A program made the position numbers and the translations under genes. 34,615 bases of DNA. Origin: Rhodospirillaceae bacterium (GTDB lineage: Bacteria > Pseudomonadota > Alphaproteobacteria > Rhodospirillales > Casp-alpha2). The stretch spans positions 1-34,615 of the forward strand of contig NZRL01000088.1 in assembly GCA_002696205.1 (NCBI GenBank). The letters run 5' to 3'. How positions within the stretch are numbered: position 1 is the stretch's first letter; every line of letters starts with the position of its first letter. Below the pieces are notes generated by a model. That model saw only the letters and a list, made by a program, of their open reading frames with translations, was not told the DNA's origin and made no database searches. Positions 9,118-17,200 of the stretch are shown in pieces.

Positions 9118-9365
9118 GATGTTGCGGTCCCTAATGTCCGATACGGCATGTCATTTTCGTCAACTGCGTAGGTACGCTTCCACCGCCCAGGGACAATTTC
9201 ACACCTGATGACAGACTGCCCGGCTGAAAACAAAAGAAGCTTTGTTAACGGCGCCGTGACGGTTGGGTTACAGGAACTGCGATCCTCCCTTGCGATCCGC
9301 GCGGCCGGTGGTTTGGTCATCTGCCGTCCGCGATGGGGATATGCCGTTTTGTTTCAGGGCTCTAC

Positions 9366-10394
9366 TTAGGTCGGCGTTATGGCGGTTTTAAGGCGTCTCG
9401 GCCGGGCGGCGGCGGGCAGGCCGGAAAGCGGCAGCGGCCCCCGCAATTGGCGCAAAGCGACGGCGGCCATCGGGCCTTCGTGGACGTCGCCCGATTCGTC
9501 GAACACGCGGGGCAATTGCGTCCAGGGCAGGGCCGGGTGGCGGTGATGCACGGCATGGAAATTGAAATTCAGCATCGCCGCCGCCGCCACCGGTCGGGGC
9601 AGGGCAAGGTTATAGGAGAACAGTACGTCGTCGGGCGGCGTGCCGTAATGATAGGCGTTGTCGAGGAACGAAACCAGGAACGCCCGCCCGAGCAGCGCCA
9701 AGGCCAGCATCCACCAGGCCGCCCCATAGAACCAGAAGGCCAGGGCGAAGACCGCGACCACGGCCAGGCCGTCCAGCCGTAGGTCGCGCATGGCGTGGGG
9801 CTCCAACAGATGGCGTTCCGCCGCCCGGCGCATGGATCGCCCGTCGCCGTCTTCGGCGCCGAAAGTCAGTGCCACGAACCGCGCGACCCAGCGCCGGGGC
9901 AGCAGGGCGGCGGCGCTGGCAGCGAACTCGGCAAGGTAAAGCCCGGCCAGAAGCCGTGCGTAGTAGATCAGCCGCGCACCGGGGGATGCCGCGTCCGGGC
10001 CGGCATAGACCTCCGTGCGGTCCAACTCCGTCCGGTTGAACCGGTGATGCATGAGATGGCCGAGGCGCAGAATGCGGAACGGCGAGCCGAACAGCACCGC
10101 GAGCCCCCGTCCGATGCCGTCGTTGACGGCGTCCAGGGGATGCAGGATGCCGTGGATCGCCTCGTGCAGGACCGACCAGAGCAGCGGCGTGGTCAGCGCG
10201 ATGGGGATGAGCAACAGGCCCCAGCGCATGTCCAACGGCAGCAGCCAGAGCGGCAGGGCGGCCAACTGAACCAGATTGAGCGCCGCCATCGCCACCGCCA
10301 GAACAAGATTCAGGCGCCATGGCGGAACCGCGCCGCCGCGTGGTGCGGCGGTCCCTTCGGCCAAGTCCGGGCGCGTGCCTTTGTCGTGGCTCAT
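9366..10394 (-). CDS. Membrane fatty acid desaturase family protein
   Basis: A 342-residue membrane di-iron protein with the three histidine boxes of acyl-lipid desaturases: HEAIH (77-81), HLMHH (113-117) and HAVHH (280-284). Membrane segments precede the first box (about 28-75) and lie between the second and third (about 140-165 and 208-245). Family members insert a double bond or hydroxyl group into an acyl chain or carotenoid ring; which substrate is used here is not known. It lies upstream of the olsB-olsA pair on the same strand, with a 248-base gap, so a lipid-remodelling role is reasonable. It is divergent from the dCMP deaminase gene. Confidence 0.85.
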   Translation of the reverse strand: MSHDKGTRPDLAEGTAAPRGGAVPPWRLNLVLAVAMAALNLVQLAALPLWLLPLDMRWGLLLIPIALTTPLLWSVLHEAIHGILHPLDAVNDGIGRGLAVLFGSPFRILRLGHLMHHRFNRTELDRTEVYAGPDAASPGARLIYYARLLAGLYLAEFAASAAALLPRRWVARFVALTFGAEDGDGRSMRRAAERHLLEPHAMRDLRLDGLAVVAVFALAFWFYGAAWWMLALALLGRAFLVSFLDNAYHYGTPPDDVLFSYNLALPRPVAAAAMLNFNFHAVHHRHPALPWTQLPRVFDESGDVHEGPMAAVALRQLRGPLPLSGLPAAARPRRLKTAITPT

Positions 10395-10508
10395 CCGCCC
10401 ATGTTATGGCAACCTTCTTGGGCGAGGTGAAGCCCTATCGCGGGCGCCGGTCATGACGGCGGCCGCGCCGGGGCGGCGAAGGGGAAAAGAAGAGGAAGGC
10501 GAACGGGC

Positions 10509-10997
10509 ATGAGTGATAAGTGGGATTTCCGCTTCCTGCGCTTGGCGAAGGAGGTCGCGACCTGGTCCAAGGACCGCTCGACCCAGGTCGGCGCGGTCAT
10601 CGTCGGCGAGGACAAGACGCCCGGGCCGTACGGCTTCAACGGCTTTCCCCGGGCCATAGACGACGATATCGAAGACCGCCATTCCCGGCCCATGAAATAC
10701 AAATGGACCGAACATGCGGAACGCAACGCCATCTACAATGCGGCGCGCATCGGCATGTCGCTGAAGGGCTGCACGATCTACGTCACCCATCTGCCCTGCG
10801 CCGACTGCACGCGGGCGATCGTCCAGGTCGGCATCAAACGCGTGGTGGTCGACGCCGACAGTTTGGAGAACGCGGATTTCGCCTCGCGCTGGTCGGAAGA
10901 CGACAAGATCACCAAGGACATGCTGGACGAAGCCAGGGTCGACCTGGGGGTGCTCTCGGCATCGACCCCGCCGCCGGCCGCCGGAGACGACGACTAG
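10509..10997 (+). CDS. dCMP deaminase family protein
   Basis: A 162-residue zinc deaminase of the deoxycytidylate deaminase type. The zinc and catalytic residues are in HAERNAI (His69, Glu71) and PCADC (Cys97, Cys100). The start SDKWDFRFLRLAKEVATWSKD and the STQVGAVIV segment are typical of the group. dCMP deaminase makes dUMP, the precursor of dTMP. Its C-terminus is acidic and Pro-rich. The ATG at 10509 follows an AG-rich stretch with GAGGAAGG. The dipeptidase-like gene begins 23 bases after its stop, so the two form a unit ended by the terminator at 12071. A free nucleoside or tRNA substrate is less likely but cannot be ruled out. Confidence 0.9.
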   Translation: MSDKWDFRFLRLAKEVATWSKDRSTQVGAVIVGEDKTPGPYGFNGFPRAIDDDIEDRHSRPMKYKWTEHAERNAIYNAARIGMSLKGCTIYVTHLPCADCTRAIVQVGIKRVVVDADSLENADFASRWSEDDKITKDMLDEARVDLGVLSASTPPPAAGDDD

Positions 10998-11020
10998 ACC
11001 ACGATCGAAGGACCCCCGCC

Positions 11021-12046
11021 ATGGACGGACAGGACATCAAGCCGGGCGACGCCCAGGCGCTGCACGACGACGCCATCGTCATCGACGGGGTCTGCCCCCT
11101 GTTGATGGAGCCCGGCAACGTCGACCATTACATCAAGGGCGGCCTGACCGCTGCCGTGCCGACCCTGGCGATCCGGGAGTCGGCCGAGGTGACGCTGCGG
11201 ACCTTCGGGCGGTGGCTGCGCTTCATCGACGGCGACGACCGCCTGCGCCTGGCCGAGACCGCCGCCGATATCGAGGCGGCGAAAAAGGACGGCGGCATGG
11301 CCATCGTCTTTCATTTCCAGGGCACGGACGCGGTCGAGGACAACCTGGATACGCTCGACGCCTATCACGCCATGGGCCTGCGCATGGTGCAGCTGACCTA
11401 CAACGTCAAATGCCGGGTCGGAGACGGCGCCCTGGAGCGCACGGACGCGGGTCTGTCCCTGTTCGGCCAGGATCTGGTCAAGCGGTGCAACGATCTGAAG
11501 ATCGTCGTCGACGGCAGCCATACGGGCTTCAAGACGACCATGGACGCGATGGAGGTCTGCGACGGGCCGTTCGTGTTCTCCCATGCCAATGCCAAGGCAC
11601 TGCATCCCTCGCCGCGCAACATCACGGACGAACAGATGAAGGCCTGCGCCGCGACCGGCGGCATCGTCGGCATCAACGGTTTTCCCAGCTTCCTGGGCGA
11701 CGATCCGCGCCCGACCCTGGACCGCTTCATCGAATTCATCGACTACGCGGTCGAACTGATGGGCATCGACCATGTCGGCCTGGGCATCGATTACTACATG
11801 GGCATGGATCCGATCATTCCGGCGGAGAAAGCCAAGGCACGGTACGACGACGCCATCGCCACCGGGCGATGGGACGCCTCGGTCTATCCGCCGCCGCCGC
11901 ATTACTTCCCGTCGGGGATCGAGACCCCGGCGAGCCTGTCCAACCTGACCGCCGGGCTGTTGGCGCGCGGCTACGCCGCCGACGACGTAAAGAAGGTCAT
12001 GGGCGGCAACTGGCTGCGTGTGTTCCGCACGGTCTGGGGCGGCTAG
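11021..12046 (+). CDS. M19 (membrane dipeptidase) family protein, degenerate metal site
   Basis: A 341-residue protein of the renal-dipeptidase (M19) family, recognised from RMVQLTYNVK, the DGSH block (His167), the FSHANAKAL block (His188), PRNITDEQ and DHVGLGIDYYMG. M19 enzymes are binuclear zinc hydrolases of dipeptides. Here the usual first-metal motif DGHxD reads DGVCP (22-26), and the bridging Glu of the GIEGG motif appears as Gln100 in FHFQGT. The second-site histidines are kept. It may bind one metal or have a different substrate. No signal peptide is seen, so it is cytoplasmic. The ATG at 11021, 23 bases after the dCMP deaminase stop, was chosen because the frame upstream only mirrors that gene. 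Confidence 0.85.
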   Translation: MDGQDIKPGDAQALHDDAIVIDGVCPLLMEPGNVDHYIKGGLTAAVPTLAIRESAEVTLRTFGRWLRFIDGDDRLRLAETAADIEAAKKDGGMAIVFHFQGTDAVEDNLDTLDAYHAMGLRMVQLTYNVKCRVGDGALERTDAGLSLFGQDLVKRCNDLKIVVDGSHTGFKTTMDAMEVCDGPFVFSHANAKALHPSPRNITDEQMKACAATGGIVGINGFPSFLGDDPRPTLDRFIEFIDYAVELMGIDHVGLGIDYYMGMDPIIPAEKAKARYDDAIATGRWDASVYPPPPHYFPSGIETPASLSNLTAGLLARGYAADDVKKVMGGNWLRVFRTVWGG

Positions 12047-12070
12047 CCCCTATCCGAATTCCGGACATGG

Positions 12071-12103
12071 AAAAGGCGGCGCCGGATGACCGGGCCGCCT
12101 TTT
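12071..12103. terminator. Bidirectional terminator between dipeptidase-like gene and hbd
   Basis: A perfect 10-bp stem (12071-12080 with 12094-12103) with A-run and T-run flanks lies between convergent genes. The symmetric A and T flanks suit termination in both directions. Confidence 0.85.
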
Positions 12104-12125
12104 GCGTGACCTGTATGCCGAAGGC

Positions 12126-13007
12126 TTAGCGCGTCGGCACCGGCTCGTCGCCGGAATAGTCGTAGAAGCCACGGCCCGTCTTGCGGCCGAGCCAGCCGGC
12201 TTCGACGTATTTCACCAACAGCGGGCAGGGCCGATACTTGGAATCGGCCAGGCCGTCGTGCAGCACGTGCATGATCGACAGGCAGGTGTCCAGGCCGATG
12301 AAGTCGGCCAGTTCCAGCGGGCCCATCGGGTGGCGGGTGCCCAGCTTCATGGCGACGTCGATGGCTTCGACCGAACCGACGCCTTCGTACAGCGTATAGA
12401 TCGCTTCGTTGATCATCGGCAGGAGAATGCGGTTGACGATGAAAGCCGGGAAGTCTTCGGCGTTGACCGGCTTCTTGCCCAGCGATTCTGTCAGCGAGCG
12501 GATCTCGGCGAAGGTTTCCTCGTTCGTCGCGATGCCGCGGATCAATTCCACCAGGTCCATGCGCGGCACCGGGTTCATGAAATGCATGCCGACGAAGCGC
12601 TCGGGCCGGTCGGTCTGTGCCGCCAGGCGGGTAATCGAGATCGACGAGGTGTTGGTCGCGATCAGCGCCGTGTCCTTCAAGTGATCGGCCAGGGCGCGAA
12701 GGATCGATTTCTTGATCTCTTCGTCCTCGGTCGCGGCCTCGATGACCAGGTCGCAGTCGCTCATCCCGGCATAGTCGGTGCCGGTCGCGATGCGCCCAAG
12801 GGCGGCCTTCATATCGATGTCTGAAATCTGATCCCGTTCGACCTGCCGGGCCATCGACCGCTCGATGCCGCTCAGGCCTTTTTCAAGGGATTCTTCACTG
12901 ACGTCCAACAAGTAGACGTCGCGCCCGGATAGGGCGCATACATGCGCGATGCCACTACCCATTTGACCGGCGCCGATGACGCCGACCTTGTTAATTTTAT
13001 CCGACAT
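12126..13007 (-). CDS. hbd: 3-hydroxybutyryl-CoA dehydrogenase
   Basis: A 293-residue enzyme that interconverts 3-hydroxybutyryl-CoA and acetoacetyl-CoA with NAD(P). The N-terminal Rossmann motif is GVIGAGQMGSG (residues 9-19), followed by TNTSSISIT and the HFMNPVPRMDLVE block with the catalytic His-Glu pair; the C-terminal domain has GFIVNR-like FPAFIVNRIL, KLGTRHPMGPLELADFIGLD and GRKTGRGFYDY. Length is standard for the single-function enzyme. In many relatives it follows etfB-etfA; here etf genes are absent and a 181-base gap without a gene separates it from the adenosyltransferase gene. It supplies or uses C4-CoA units for the ethylmalonyl-CoA pathway or for polyhydroxybutyrate. Confidence 0.95.
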   Translation of the reverse strand: MSDKINKVGVIGAGQMGSGIAHVCALSGRDVYLLDVSEESLEKGLSGIERSMARQVERDQISDIDMKAALGRIATGTDYAGMSDCDLVIEAATEDEEIKKSILRALADHLKDTALIATNTSSISITRLAAQTDRPERFVGMHFMNPVPRMDLVELIRGIATNEETFAEIRSLTESLGKKPVNAEDFPAFIVNRILLPMINEAIYTLYEGVGSVEAIDVAMKLGTRHPMGPLELADFIGLDTCLSIMHVLHDGLADSKYRPCPLLVKYVEAGWLGRKTGRGFYDYSGDEPVPTR

Positions 13008-13188
13008 TATTTTCTAATCTCCACACTCCGGTGCGCCCAGCCCATCACCGATCTTTGTGCCGGAATTGGCCTGTTCGCACTCGCACAATAGGGCCAGCCC
13101 CATACCCGGTCAAGGCTCCTGCATGCGGCGATTTTCTAATGCTCAGAACGCTCTTCGGCCCGGTGGGCCGCCTGTTTCGCTGTGCGGA

Positions 13189-13773
13189 TCAACGGTTGCC
13201 GCCGGGCACCCATAGCACGTCCGCCTTGCCCCCATCGTTGAGCCGCCGGGCCAGCACGAACAGGTGGTCGGAAAGCCGGTTGACGTATTTCACGGCCTCC
13301 GGGTTGACGGCTTCCCGCGCCGCCAGGTCGGTCATCAGGCGTTCCGCCCGGCGGGCGACCGTGCGCGCGTGATGCAAATGGGCGGCGGCGGCACGACCGC
13401 CCGGCAGGATGAAGGATTTCAGCGGCTCCAGATCGCCGTTCATGGCGTCGATCTCGGCCTCCAGGCGGCTGACCTGCGACGCCTCCATGCGCAGCGCTCC
13501 TTCCGACCGATTGCCGTCCTCGGGCGTGCAGAGATCGGCGCCCAGGTCGAACAGATCGTTTTGAATGCGCGACAGCATGGCGTCGGCTTCCGCATCGGCG
13601 TCGGCGCCGTCGGCCCCGGTGTACAGCCGGGCCAGGCCGATCACCGAATTGGCTTCGTCGACGGTGCCGTAGGCGGCGACGCGCAGGTCGTGCTTGGCCC
13701 GCCGTTCGCCGGACCCCAGCGAGGTTTCGCCCGCATCACCACCGCGGGTGTAAATCTTCGATAAGGTGACCAA
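13189..13773 (-). CDS. Cob(I)alamin adenosyltransferase, PduO type
   Basis: A 194-residue PduO-type ATP:cob(I)alamin adenosyltransferase, which makes adenosylcobalamin. The ATP-binding N-terminal motif is IYTRGGDAGETSLG (7-20); the helical core contains VDEANSVIGLAR, the FDLGADLCTPE segment, FILPGG and the HHARTVARRAERL block with conserved arginines, then YVNRLSDHLFVLAR. The gene follows the HIG1 gene by 27 bases on the same strand. Its product is the cofactor used by ethylmalonyl-CoA mutase, encoded about 5 kb away, so the enzyme could serve that pathway as well as methylmalonyl-CoA mutase; this link is inference. Confidence 0.93.
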   Translation of the reverse strand: MVTLSKIYTRGGDAGETSLGSGERRAKHDLRVAAYGTVDEANSVIGLARLYTGADGADADAEADAMLSRIQNDLFDLGADLCTPEDGNRSEGALRMEASQVSRLEAEIDAMNGDLEPLKSFILPGGRAAAAHLHHARTVARRAERLMTDLAAREAVNPEAVKYVNRLSDHLFVLARRLNDGGKADVLWVPGGNR

Positions 13774-13800
13774 GGGATACGCCCTCCCAGGCGGCGGCCG

Positions 13801-13998
13801 TCAGCGGCCGCTCAGCAACATGATGACGGCGAACAGGATGATCGCGATGCCCTGCATCAGGACGCGGGCGCGCATCAGTTTGTTGGAATATTTCTGATTG
13901 AACTTGCCGCCCAAGGCGAAGGCGCCGATGCCGACGAACAGCACCAGCAGCGTCAGGCCGAGCGCGATGAACATGAGGATCGTGAAGAACGCTTCCAT
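13801..13998 (-). CDS. HIG1-domain twin-transmembrane small protein
   Basis: A 65-residue protein with two membrane helices (about 5-29 and 47-63) joined by a basic loop with YSNKLMRARVLMQ (37-49), the conserved mark of bacterial HIG1-domain (hypoxia-induced family) proteins. Mitochondrial relatives help respiratory supercomplexes; the bacterial ones are little studied. The ATG at 13998 has AAGGGC just upstream. The frame stays open far beyond this point but that part does not look like protein. Its pairing with a PduO-type adenosyltransferase gene is common in alphaproteobacteria and suggests one transcript. Confidence 0.82.
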   Translation of the reverse strand: MEAFFTILMFIALGLTLLVLFVGIGAFALGGKFNQKYSNKLMRARVLMQGIAIILFAVIMLLSGR

Positions 13999-14139
13999 GC
14001 CCTTGATATAGTCCTTTCGGCCCGGGGCGTCACCGATTTTCCCTTTCGCCACCTGTGCCGGCAGGTAAGATCGGCGTCCCGGCGGCAGTGGCCAAAGCCC
14101 GTGCCGCCCTGCCGTTCCGTCCTGCTGGAGGAGATCATC

Positions 14140-14850
14140 ATGGACGCCGAAACCCGCCGCAATCTGGAACGCATTTCCGTCGCCACGGTCTCCATGCAGC
14201 TGTTGAAACGCGGCCTGCGCCGGGTCGTCATGTCGGGGGTGCGGCCGCTGAATACACCGATGAAGCCGTTGCTGGGCCCGGCTTACACTTTGCGGTTCAT
14301 TCCGGCGCGGGAAGACTTGTCGGCACCGGAAATTCTGGGCGCGGACGGCTACGTGCCCCGCCACGCGATCGAGGAAGTGCCCGAGGGTGCGGTCCTGGTC
14401 ATCGATGCGCGGCAGGACGCCGAAACGGCGGTGCTGGGCGATCTGATCCTGGAGCGATTGAAGGTCCGGGGCATTGCCGGGGTGGTCGCCGACGGCGGCG
14501 TGCGCGATGCGGAGGAAGCGATTGCCGTGGGGCTGCCGCTTTATGCCACGGGTCCGGCGGCACCGGCCCATATCGTCGGTCTGGCGGCGGGGGACATGGG
14601 AACTAAGATCGGCTGCGGCGGGGTCGCGGTGATCCCCGGCGACATTATCAAGGCCGACGGCGACGGCGTCGTGGTCATCCCGAAGGAATTGGCCGCCGAG
14701 GTCGCCGCCGCCGGCCCACCCCAAGAACGCTATGAGCGGTTCGCCAAGGAGAAAATCCGCGAAGGCCGCCCGATCCTCGGCGTCTATCCGCCGAGCCCCG
14801 ATACCCAGGCGGAGTACGCGGCCTGGACCGACCCGGAAGACGACGGATAG
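14140..14850 (+). CDS. RraA / HMG aldolase family protein
   Basis: A 236-residue protein of the RraA-like family, which includes the RNase E regulator RraA and class II 4-hydroxy-4-methyl-2-oxoglutarate aldolases. The key block is AVLGDLILERLKVRGIAGVVADGGVRD (within 97-123), whose DGGVRD supplies the Arg and Asp that bind oxo-acid and metal in the aldolases. It is longer than E. coli RraA (about 160 residues), as in the group often annotated as ribonuclease activity regulator; an aldolase or decarboxylase role is equally possible. The ATG at 14140 follows GGAGGAG at about 14126-14132. It stands alone between minus-strand genes. Confidence 0.85.
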   Translation: MDAETRRNLERISVATVSMQLLKRGLRRVVMSGVRPLNTPMKPLLGPAYTLRFIPAREDLSAPEILGADGYVPRHAIEEVPEGAVLVIDARQDAETAVLGDLILERLKVRGIAGVVADGGVRDAEEAIAVGLPLYATGPAAPAHIVGLAAGDMGTKIGCGGVAVIPGDIIKADGDGVVVIPKELAAEVAAAGPPQERYERFAKEKIREGRPILGVYPPSPDTQAEYAAWTDPEDDG

Positions 14851-14880
14851 CGCCGCCCGCGCGGCGCCGCCGGGCGGAGG

Positions 14881-15246
14881 TCACGCAGCCGCGGTCTGCA
14901 GGTCGTCAATCAAACGAGAAATCAGCCCCAGGCTGCGATCCGCCAGTTTCTTGACGGAGGCGGTCTTCTCCTGCCGGGCGCGCCCGCGAACATCGTCGGC
15001 GGCGCGGTCGATCGACGTCAGAATCCAGTTTTGGCTTTCCGTGTCGTAGTCCTCGGCATTCGCGCGCATCAGGTGGATCGTCGCAAAATGCAAAAGATTG
15101 ATGAGCGTGCGGCTCAATTCGAAACGCGCCAACAGTTCATCGCGGCTCAAACCGGACGCATGCATGGAAAATTCCGGGGCTTGCCGGATTTCCTGGGTCA
15201 GGTTCTCTAACTCGTTCAAATAGGGGCAGAATTTATCGAAACTCAT
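14881..15246 (-). CDS. Uncharacterised 121-residue helical protein
   Basis: A 121-residue, nearly all-helical soluble protein that I do not recognise. Heptad-like helices are predicted at about 8-22, 33-60, 70-90 and 94-118, suggesting a small bundle. It has no signal peptide or membrane segment and one cysteine (Cys7). A GAGG ribosome-binding site lies about nine bases before the ATG at 15246, and codon use matches its neighbours, so it is likely a true gene. It is convergent with the RraA-like gene. The 184-base gap upstream (15247-15430) has GC-rich imperfect inverted repeats but no gene. Confidence 0.75.
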   Translation of the reverse strand: MSFDKFCPYLNELENLTQEIRQAPEFSMHASGLSRDELLARFELSRTLINLLHFATIHLMRANAEDYDTESQNWILTSIDRAADDVRGRARQEKTASVKKLADRSLGLISRLIDDLQTAAA

Positions 15247-15430
15247 CGCTCTGTCCTCGTCATAGGCAGGCCGCCGAAGCGATGCGGTGGCCCATGGGGG
15301 AGAATGTTTGACGAGTCACAAAGCAAGGATCGGGCCAACCGCCACATCGGGCGGGATGCCGATCTGTGAATTTCGGGGAGGCGCCGGGCCCGGCTGCGCC
15401 GTGTCGTGACGGCGGACCCGGGCCGGCGGG

Positions 15431-17104
15431 TTAGTTGCGCCCCGACATCAGGCCGCGGGCGATGACCTGGGCCTGAATTTCGGCGGCGCCTTCGAAGATA
15501 TTGAGGATGCGGGCGTCGCAGAGCACGCGCGAGATCGGGTATTCCATGGCATAGCCGTTGCCGCCGTGGATCTGCAACGCGTTGTCTGCGTTGGACCAGG
15601 CCGTGCGCGCCCCCAGCAGCTTGGCCATCCCGGCCTCGATATCGCAGCGCCGGTCTGAATCCTTCTCGCGGGCCGCGAAATAGGTCAGCTGCCGGGCGAT
15701 CATGGTTTCCACCGCCATCCAGGCCAGCTTGCCGTGGACGCGGGGGAAGGCATGGATGGCCTTGCCGAACTGAATGCGTTCCGTCGCGTACTTAAGCCCC
15801 AGTTCCATGGCGTTCTGCGCGACGCCGACGGCGCGGGCGGCGGTCTGGATGCGCGCGGATTCGAAGGTCGCCATGAGCTGTTTGAAGCCCTGGCCTTCGA
15901 TGCCGCCGAGCAACTGGTTCGCCGGAACCTCGAACCCGTCGAAGCCGAGCTCGTATTCCTTCATGCCGCGGTAGCCGAGAACCTCGATCTCGCCGCCGGT
16001 CATGCCGTCGGCCGGGAAGGGATCGTCTTCCGTGCCGCGCGGCTTTTCCGCCAGCAGCATGGAAAGCCCCTTGTAGCCGGGCTCGTCCGGGTTGGTGCGG
16101 ACCAGCAGCGTCATCAGGTCGGATCGCGAGGCATGGGTGATCCAGGTTTTGTTGCCGGTGACCTTGTAGACGTCGCCGTCCAGGGTGGCGCGGGTCTTCA
16201 GGCTGGCCAGGTCCGATCCGGTATTGGGTTCGGTGAACACGGCCGTCGGCAGGATTTCGCCCGATGCGATTTTCGGCAGGTAGTGTTCCTGTTGTTCCGG
16301 GGTGCCGCCGAGCCGGATCAGCTCCGCCGCGATTTCGGACCGCGTCCCAAGGGACCCGACACCGATATAGCCGCGCGACAGTTCCTCGGTCACCACGCAC
16401 ATCGCCGTCTTGCCCATGCCCAGGCCGCCGCCTTCTTCCGGCACGGTCAGGCCGAACACACCGAGTTCGGCCATCTGGTTGACGACTTCGATGGGGATCA
16501 GGTTGTCGGCCAGGTGCCATTCATGGGCGTGCGGCATGACCTGGTCTTCGACGAATTTGTGGAACTGCTCCCGCACCATTTCCAACATCTCATCGTCGAG
16601 CCCGAGGCTCCCGAAGTGACCTTCGGCCATGATCTCGCCCATGCGGGCGCGGAGGGCCGGGGTATTGCCTTTCTCGATCAGGGTCTTGGCCGCCTTGCCG
16701 TCCAGCGGCGCCAGATCCTCGCCGGTCAGGCCCAGGTCCTGCGGGCGGATGATTTCGACCTGACTGATCGCCAGGCCGCCCTTCATTTGGGCGAGGTATT
16801 CGCCGAAGGCGGCCTGCAGCATCAGCTGTTCCATCTCGCCGAACTGACCGGCGCCGTCCAGGCGTTCGGCCCAGCCGAGCATCTGGCGCAGGCCTTCGTC
16901 ATAGGTCGCGAGCCAGGCCAGCCCGTGGGCCGCGTATTGATTGGCGTCGACCAGGGCGCCGGAAACCTTGCCGTTCTCGGTGCACATGTCGGCGACCCTA
17001 CGGCGGGCCTGCACGGTCACGTCGTCGGCGGCGCCCTGCGCCTCGCGGCAGAGGGACAGAAGGTCGGGCAGCAGGATATCGCCGCTGGTTCCGCTGGCGT
17101 CCAT
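15431..17104 (-). CDS. mcd: (2S)-methylsuccinyl-CoA dehydrogenase
   Basis: A 557-residue acyl-CoA dehydrogenase with an extra N-terminal domain of about 150 residues, the hallmark of methylsuccinyl-CoA dehydrogenase. It oxidises methylsuccinyl-CoA to mesaconyl-CoA in the ethylmalonyl-CoA pathway, with FAD. The catalytic domain shows the FAD-binding FTEPNTGSDLASLKT and the KTWITHASRSDL block, AVGVAQNAMELGL, LQIHGGNGYAMEYPISR, and near the end FEGAAEIQ, whose Glu is the catalytic base. The ATG at 17104 is preceded by AAGGAG; the frame continues upstream through a Lys/Arg-coding AG-rich stretch that is the ribosome-binding region. It lies 96 bases downstream of ccr, so the two are probably one operon. 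Confidence 0.92.
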   Translation of the reverse strand: MDASGTSGDILLPDLLSLCREAQGAADDVTVQARRRVADMCTENGKVSGALVDANQYAAHGLAWLATYDEGLRQMLGWAERLDGAGQFGEMEQLMLQAAFGEYLAQMKGGLAISQVEIIRPQDLGLTGEDLAPLDGKAAKTLIEKGNTPALRARMGEIMAEGHFGSLGLDDEMLEMVREQFHKFVEDQVMPHAHEWHLADNLIPIEVVNQMAELGVFGLTVPEEGGGLGMGKTAMCVVTEELSRGYIGVGSLGTRSEIAAELIRLGGTPEQQEHYLPKIASGEILPTAVFTEPNTGSDLASLKTRATLDGDVYKVTGNKTWITHASRSDLMTLLVRTNPDEPGYKGLSMLLAEKPRGTEDDPFPADGMTGGEIEVLGYRGMKEYELGFDGFEVPANQLLGGIEGQGFKQLMATFESARIQTAARAVGVAQNAMELGLKYATERIQFGKAIHAFPRVHGKLAWMAVETMIARQLTYFAAREKDSDRRCDIEAGMAKLLGARTAWSNADNALQIHGGNGYAMEYPISRVLCDARILNIFEGAAEIQAQVIARGLMSGRN

Positions 17105-17200
17105 GACGCGTCTCCTTTTCTTCTTCTTCAAATGGCGACGCGCCGGGGTAACGCCGGTCGCGCGCACGGGATCAATGGTGTGCCGGTCCGGTGGACCGGA

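Noticed and set aside
9208-9214. CTGTCAT on the minus strand, a Pho-box half-site upstream of olsB
   Set aside because: The second half at the proper spacing is a poor match, so a PhoB site is not supported despite phosphate control of ornithine lipids elsewhere.
9114-9320. A 68-codon minus-strand frame upstream of olsB
   Set aside because: It overlaps the olsB start, crosses the likely promoter region and has no family-like sequence.
13156-13170. GC-rich hairpin after the adenosyltransferase gene
   Set aside because: Only a 6-bp stem with no T run in the direction of transcription, so it is not a convincing terminator.
13999-14724. Upstream extension of the HIG1 frame
   Set aside because: It overlaps the RraA-like gene on the other strand and lacks protein-like features; the HIG1 protein is complete from 13998.
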